From assembly GCA_023428065.1 (NCBI GenBank), contig JAEYZI010000078.1:1-24343 (forward strand): 24,343 bases of DNA, in the 5' to 3' direction. Shown in pieces: positions 21,054 through 24,343 of this stretch. The notes below the pieces were generated by a model, which was not told where the DNA came from, did not search any database, and worked only from the letters and a program-made list of their open reading frames with translations. Made by a program: the position numbers and the translations under genes. This DNA is from Actinomycetes bacterium (GTDB lineage: Bacteria; Actinomycetota; Actinomycetes; Actinomycetales; Microbacteriaceae). Position 1 is the stretch's first letter; every line of letters starts with the position of its first letter.

Positions 21054-21824
21054 GTGATCGAACTCCGGACTCCTGCCGAGATCGAGCAGATGAAGCCCGC
21101 CGGCCGCTTCGTTGCGAGCGTGCTCGAGGCGACTCGCGACGCGGCCGACGTCGGGGTCAACCTGCTCGACCTCGATGCGCTCGCGCACGACATGATCCGC
21201 GCCGCGGGCGCCGAGTCGTGCTACATCGACTACCACCCCTCGTTCGGCGCCTCCCCCTTCGGCAAGGTCATCTGCACCTCGGTCAACGACGCGGTGCTCC
21301 ACGGGCTGCCGCACGACTACCGCCTGCGCGACGGAGACCTGCTCTCGCTCGACTTCGCGGCATCCGTCGACGGCTGGGTCGCCGACTCGGCGCTCTCGAT
21401 CGTCGTCGGCGACGCGGACCCCGCCGATCTCGAGCTCATCGCCGCGACCGAGCGCGCGCTCGACGCCGCGATCGCGGCCGCGACGATCGGCCACCGCATC
21501 GGCGACATCTCCGCCGCGATCGGCGACGTCGCCGAGGCGGCGGGCCTTCCCGTGAACCTCGACTTCGGGGGTCACGGGGTCGGCCGCACGATGCACGGCG
21601 ATCCGCACGTCGCCAACGACGGGCGCCGCAAGCGCGGCCTCCCGCTGCGCGCGGGGCTCGTGCTCGCGCTCGAGCCGTGGTTCATGCGCGGCACCGACGA
21701 GATCTACACCGACCGCGACGGATGGACGCTGCGCTCGAAGGACGGCTCGCGCGGCGCGCACTCGGAGCACACCGTGGCCATCACCGAGAACGGCCCGATC
21801 GTGCTCACCGCCCGCTCGAGCTAG
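21054..21824 (+). CDS. map: Methionine aminopeptidase, type I
   Basis: Map removes the initiator methionine from new proteins. The 256-residue protein carries the substrate-side H83 (VLHGLP), and all five metal ligands: D100 (LSLDFA), D111 (VADSAL), H174 (FGGHGVGRTMH), E207 (LALEPW) and E238 (HSEHTVAIT). GTG 21054 gives the usual IELRTPAEIEQM N-terminus. It is divergent from the PKS operon by 22 bp and convergent with trmD, the two stop codons sharing a CTAG tetranucleotide. Confidence 0.96.
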   Translation: MIELRTPAEIEQMKPAGRFVASVLEATRDAADVGVNLLDLDALAHDMIRAAGAESCYIDYHPSFGASPFGKVICTSVNDAVLHGLPHDYRLRDGDLLSLDFAASVDGWVADSALSIVVGDADPADLELIAATERALDAAIAAATIGHRIGDISAAIGDVAEAAGLPVNLDFGGHGVGRTMHGDPHVANDGRRKRGLPLRAGLVLALEPWFMRGTDEIYTDRDGWTLRSKDGSRGAHSEHTVAITENGPIVLTARSS

Positions 21825-22516
21825 TCGTCCAGCAGCTCGGGACGGATGCGCCGCGTGCGCTCGAGCTGCTGCTCGCGGCGCCACGCGGCGATCGCGGCGT
21901 GGTTGCCGGAGAGCAGCACGGGCGGGGTCTCGAGGCCACGCCAGACGGCGGGCTTCGTGTAGCTCGGGTACTCGAGCAGGCCGTCCTCGTGGCTCTCCTC
22001 GACGAGCGAGTCGGGGTTGCCGACGACGCCCGGCACGAGGCGGCCCGCGGCCTCGATCATCGCCATGACGGCGACCTCGCCGCCGTTGAGCACGTAGTCG
22101 CCGAGGCTCAGCTCGCGCACCTCGGCCACCTCGGGCCGGGTCGCGGTGTGCTCGATGACGCGCTGATCGATGCCCTCGTACCGGCCGCAGCAGAACACGA
22201 GATGCGGCGCGGCGGCGAGCTCGCGCGCGACCGACTGGCGGAAGGGGGTGCCCGCGGGCGTCGGGAAGACGACCACGGCATCCGAGGTCCCCGCGAGGAT
22301 GTCGTCGAGCGCCTCGCCCCACGGCTCGGGCTTCATGACCATGCCGGCGCCGCCGCCCGCGGGGGTGTCGTCGACGGTGCGGTGCCGGTCGTGGGTGTAG
22401 TCGCGCAGGTCGTGCACGCGCACGTCGATGAGACCGCTCGTGCGGGCCTTGCCGAGCAGGGAGACGTCGAGCACCGAGAAGAACTCGGGGAAGATCGTCA
22501 CGACGTCGATGCGCAC
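21821..22516 (-). CDS. trmD: tRNA (guanine-N1)-methyltransferase
   Basis: TrmD methylates G37 of tRNAs that read CNN codons, preventing frameshifting. The 231-residue SPOUT enzyme begins (GTG) RIDVVTIFPEFF and contains DDTPAGGGAGMVMKPEPW (about 49-66), FCCGRYEGIDQRV (108-120) and the knot SLGDYVLNGGEVAVM (about 135-149), then the C-terminal domain with SLVEESHEDGLLEYPSYTKPAVWRG. Although it follows rimM by only 19 bp, a leaderless -10 box fits that gap. Its stop overlaps the map stop in a shared CTAG. Confidence 0.97.
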   Translation of the reverse strand: MRIDVVTIFPEFFSVLDVSLLGKARTSGLIDVRVHDLRDYTHDRHRTVDDTPAGGGAGMVMKPEPWGEALDDILAGTSDAVVVFPTPAGTPFRQSVARELAAAPHLVFCCGRYEGIDQRVIEHTATRPEVAEVRELSLGDYVLNGGEVAVMAMIEAAGRLVPGVVGNPDSLVEESHEDGLLEYPSYTKPAVWRGLETPPVLLSGNHAAIAAWRREQQLERTRRIRPELLDD

Positions 22517-22522
22517 CCGTCG

Positions 22523-22528
22523 AGCGTA
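22523..22528 (-). promoter_or_regulatory. Leaderless -10 box of trmD
   Basis: On the minus strand TACGCT is followed by 6 nt and the GTG at 22516. It sits in the 19-bp rimM-trmD gap and supports the GTG start. Confidence 0.45.
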
Positions 22529-22535
22529 GCCGGGC

Positions 22536-23168
22536 TCAGGATGGGGAGTCGTCGCCCTCCGCGGCCGACTCGACGGGCGCCTCGGCGTCGTCGGAGGCGG
22601 GCCCGGCCGCCGCATCCGCGTCGGGGATGTCCTCGAAGAGCCCCGCGGGCGGGGTCAGGGTGACGGTGCCCGCGGTGAGGTCGACGGTCGGCACGATCGC
22701 CGACACGAACGGCACGAGCACCTCGCGGTCCGCGGTCTGCACGACCAGGAGGTCCTGCGCCGGCAGGTGCTCGACGCGCACGACCTCGCCCACCTCGGCG
22801 CCGTCGCGCAGCGCGCGCAGGCCCACGAGCTGGTGGTCGTACCAGGCGTCCGGCTCCTGCTCGGCGGCGACATCCGCGTCGATCCACAGGATCGCCTTCA
22901 CGAGCGACTCGGCGGCCGTGCGGTCGACGATCCCCTCGAAGAAGGCCACCGGGTGCCCGTTGTACCAGCGCAGCTCGGTGAGCTCGAGGGTCTTGCCGTG
23001 CCACGGGGAGTCGGCGGGCACCTGCAGAGAGAACGTGGCGCCGGGCACGAAGCGCTTCGCGGGGTCGTCGGTGTAGAGCTCGAGCTTGAGGGCGCCCTTG
23101 AGTCCGTGCGCCTTCAGGAGCCGCCCGACGCGCAGCTGGGTGGTGCCGGGGCGCTTCGCCCCGCTCAC
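22536..23168 (-). CDS. rimM: Ribosome maturation factor RimM
   Basis: RimM binds S19 and helps mature the 30S head. In this 210-residue protein the N-terminal barrel (about 11-95) contains RVGRLLKAHGLKGALKLELYTDDPAKRF, and the PRC barrel (about 100-180) contains WYDHQLVGLRALRDGAEVGEV and VLVPFVSAIVPTVDL. An acidic Ala/Asp/Glu tail (about 180-210) is added. The start is a GTG that overlaps the khpA stop by 4 nt (GTGA). Confidence 0.96.
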   Translation of the reverse strand: MSGAKRPGTTQLRVGRLLKAHGLKGALKLELYTDDPAKRFVPGATFSLQVPADSPWHGKTLELTELRWYNGHPVAFFEGIVDRTAAESLVKAILWIDADVAAEQEPDAWYDHQLVGLRALRDGAEVGEVVRVEHLPAQDLLVVQTADREVLVPFVSAIVPTVDLTAGTVTLTPPAGLFEDIPDADAAAGPASDDAEAPVESAAEGDDSPS

Positions 23169-23404
23169 GCCGCGTCGGTGTCGACGACGTCGACGCGCAC
23201 GCGGCGGCCGTCGGCGAGCGCCGTCACGAGAGTGCGGAGAGCCTTCGCGGTGCGACCCGAGCGGCCGATGACGCGGCCGAGGTCCTCGGGGTGCACACGC
23301 ACCTCGAGGACCTCGCCACGCGGGGTGCTCGACGAATCCACCTGCACGTCGTCCGGGTGATCGACGATCCCCTTGACGAGGTGCTCGAGGGCGGATGCGA
23401 GCAC
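23165..23404 (-). CDS. khpA: KH-domain RNA-binding protein KhpA
   Basis: This 79-residue protein is a single KH domain with GRVIGRSGRTAKALR (43-57), the G-x-x-G RNA-binding loop. KhpA proteins bind RNA and are encoded between rpsP and rimM in most Gram-positive bacteria. GTG 23404 is used, 3 nt after the rpsP stop, and it overlaps rimM, so rpsP-khpA-rimM is a coupled operon. Confidence 0.94.
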   Translation of the reverse strand: MLASALEHLVKGIVDHPDDVQVDSSSTPRGEVLEVRVHPEDLGRVIGRSGRTAKALRTLVTALADGRRVRVDVVDTDAA

Positions 23405-23407
23405 GGA

Positions 23408-23908
23408 TTACTCCTTGTCGGCGTCGGCCGGAGCCTCGGCCTCGGTGGCCTCCGAGCCGGCGGCCTCGTCGACCGCGGCCTCGGCCCCGGTGACGGTCTC
23501 GTCGGCCTCGTCGGCGGCGGGCTCCTCGGCGGCGGGCGCCTCAGCCTTGGCGGGCTTCTCGGCCTTGGGCTTCAGAACCGGCTTCTTCTTCTCGTCGGCG
23601 ACGAAGGCGACGGGCGCCTCCTTGGTCTTGACGGTGCTCTTGGCACCCTTCTCGCCCTTGAAGGTGCCCCAGTCGCCCGTGAGCTTGAGGATCGCGAGCA
23701 CCTGCTCGGTCGGCTGGGCGCCGACCGACAGCCAGTACTGGGCGCGCTCCGAGTCGACCTCGATGAACGAGGGCTCCTCGGTGGGGTGGTACTTGCCGAT
23801 CTCTTCGATGACGCGACCGTCGCGCTTGGTGCGCGAGTCGGCGACGACGATGCGGTAGTACGGGGCGCGGATCTTGCCGAGCCGCTTGAGGCGGATCTTG
23901 ACGGACAA
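23408..23908 (-). CDS. rpsP: 30S ribosomal protein S16
   Basis: S16 is an early-assembly small-subunit protein. Residues 1-83 are the S16 core (SVKIRLKRLGKIRAPYYRIVVADSR, then IGKYHPTEEPSFIEVD). Residues about 108-166 form a Lys then Ala/Glu/Pro-rich tail, as in other actinobacteria. No ATG or GTG lies at the family N-terminus: the frame reads TTG-TCC-GTC-AAG where relatives have ATG-GCx-GTC-AAG. A GGAG Shine-Dalgarno 7 nt before that TTG, at 23908, makes it the likely start. First gene of rpsP-khpA-rimM. Confidence 0.93.
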   Translation of the reverse strand: MSVKIRLKRLGKIRAPYYRIVVADSRTKRDGRVIEEIGKYHPTEEPSFIEVDSERAQYWLSVGAQPTEQVLAILKLTGDWGTFKGEKGAKSTVKTKEAPVAFVADEKKKPVLKPKAEKPAKAEAPAAEEPAADEADETVTGAEAAVDEAAGSEATEAEAPADADKE

Positions 23909-24036
23909 AAAGTTCTCCAGAGTGGTGTTCGAAGTGGGCGAACTGCGCCGTGAGCGTGGGGTGCACACTCGGGCAGAACAAGTCAGGGAGATCATCGGCG
24001 TCGGATAGAGGGTCGGACGCCGGGACCCAACGGACC

Positions 24037-24052
24037 ATTCTGGCAGATTCTG
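24037..24052 (-). promoter_or_regulatory. Possible rpsP promoter (two CAGAAT boxes)
   Basis: On the minus strand CAGAAT occurs twice 10 bp apart, in CCCAGAATC and GCCAGAATG. It resembles the word upstream of rplS. Either could serve as -10 for an rpsP transcript with a leader of about 120-130 nt. The rest of the 23909-24109 spacer shows no gene. Confidence 0.3.
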
Positions 24053-24073
24053 GGCGGCGCGGCGACCACCCAG

Positions 24074-24103
24074 CCGATCAGCGCCGGCGCCTCACCTGAT
24101 CGG
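24074..24103 (-). terminator. Terminator after the EamA-type gene
   Basis: A perfect 8-bp stem, CCGATCAG (24074-24081) with CTGATCGG (24096-24103), has a 14-nt loop and starts 6 nt after the stop codon. Confidence 0.55.
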
Positions 24104-24109
24104 GTGCCC

Positions 24110-24343
24110 TCACGCCGACACGGCGCGCGGACGCCGACGCGACAGCGCGACACCGGCCAGGCAGATGACCCCGCCGACGAGGACGAGCGGATGCGGGATC
24201 TCACCGAAGGCGAGGAAGCCCATGAGGGTCGCCAGTGGCGGCGCGGTGTAGCTGGCGATGCCGAGCTGGCCGGCCGGCATCCGCTTCAGGGCGTACGCCC
24301 ACGGCGTGAAGGCGAGCGCCGTCGGCACGATCCCGAGGTAGAC
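24110..24343 (-). CDS. EamA-type (DMT superfamily) transporter, C-terminal part
   Basis: The last 77 residues of a membrane protein are visible; the 5' part lies beyond the window. The reading VYLGIVPTALAFTPWAYALKR, ASYTAPPLATLMGFLAFGEIP and LVLVGGVICLAGVALSRRR matches the final helices of the second EamA repeat of drug/metabolite exporters, with the conserved P-L/V-A-x-L-x-G-x-x-x-x-G-E pattern before the last helix. The substrate is unknown. Confidence 0.85.
   Translation of the reverse strand, partial: VYLGIVPTALAFTPWAYALKRMPAGQLGIASYTAPPLATLMGFLAFGEIPHPLVLVGGVICLAGVALSRRRPRAVSA

Noticed and set aside
20753..22663. A 636-codon plus-strand frame across map and trmD
   Set aside because: It is out of frame with map and antisense to trmD, and Arg-rich without domains.

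Overview
The window is a very GC-rich actinobacterial chromosome segment. Family Microbacteriaceae (order Micrococcales) is my best guess, from the sequences of S2, S16, L19 and DUF2469 and from the gene order; this is inference, not a database match. No tRNA, rRNA, CRISPR array, transposase or origin was seen. Most genes lie on the minus strand and form the conserved translation/DNA-processing block rpsP-khpA-rimM-trmD ... rplS-lepB-rnhB-DUF2469 ... yraN-comM-dprA ... xerC / M23 / rpsB-tsf.

Layout from left to right. 1-1970: tsf (cut by the window edge) and rpsB, with a hairpin-bearing leader and promoter. 2010-2148: a striking palindromic repeat element. 2337-2786: secreted M23-like protein (+). 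2830-8400: xerC, an SRPBCC protein, a calcineurin-like phosphodiesterase, dprA, comM and yraN (all -), the last three tightly coupled. 8472-10480: a conserved actinobacterial protein of unknown function and a VOC protein (-), divergent from a GNAT acetyltransferase (+). 10575-14474: two plus-strand genes (927 and 365 aa) that I cannot assign and that look like an accessory cassette. 14432-15176: SEC-C protein and DUF2469 (-). 15220-15331: a second copy of the repeat element. 15383-17354: rnhB, lepB, rplS (-). 17517-21031: a compact five-gene minus-strand operon (membrane protein, type III polyketide synthase, methyltransferase, small membrane protein, nitroreductase) sitting between rplS and trmD. 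21054-21824: map (+), convergent with trmD. 21821-23908: trmD, rimM, khpA, rpsP (-). 24110-24343: end of an EamA-type transporter gene.

How the genes work together. The core genes supply translation (S2, EF-Ts, S16, L19, RimM, TrmD, Map), protein export (LepB), RNA primer removal (RnhB), and single-strand DNA uptake and recombination (DprA, ComM, XerC). Two blocks interrupt this usual order. One is the type III PKS operon, probably making and tailoring a small aromatic or alkyl-pyrone/resorcinol metabolite. The other is the SEC-C/927-aa/365-aa/GNAT/VOC/unknown slot between DUF2469 and yraN.

The most interesting signals are: (1) the dispersed repeat family with an 18-bp unit, inverted arms and a conserved core, found just upstream of rpsB and of DUF2469; (2) the 927/365-aa pair, whose second protein carries a His-Gly and Gly-Cys pair reminiscent of caspase-like (clan CD) peptidases; (3) a recurrent leaderless-promoter pattern (TA-N3-T, then 6-7 nt, then the start codon), including a divergent pair whose -10 boxes overlap.
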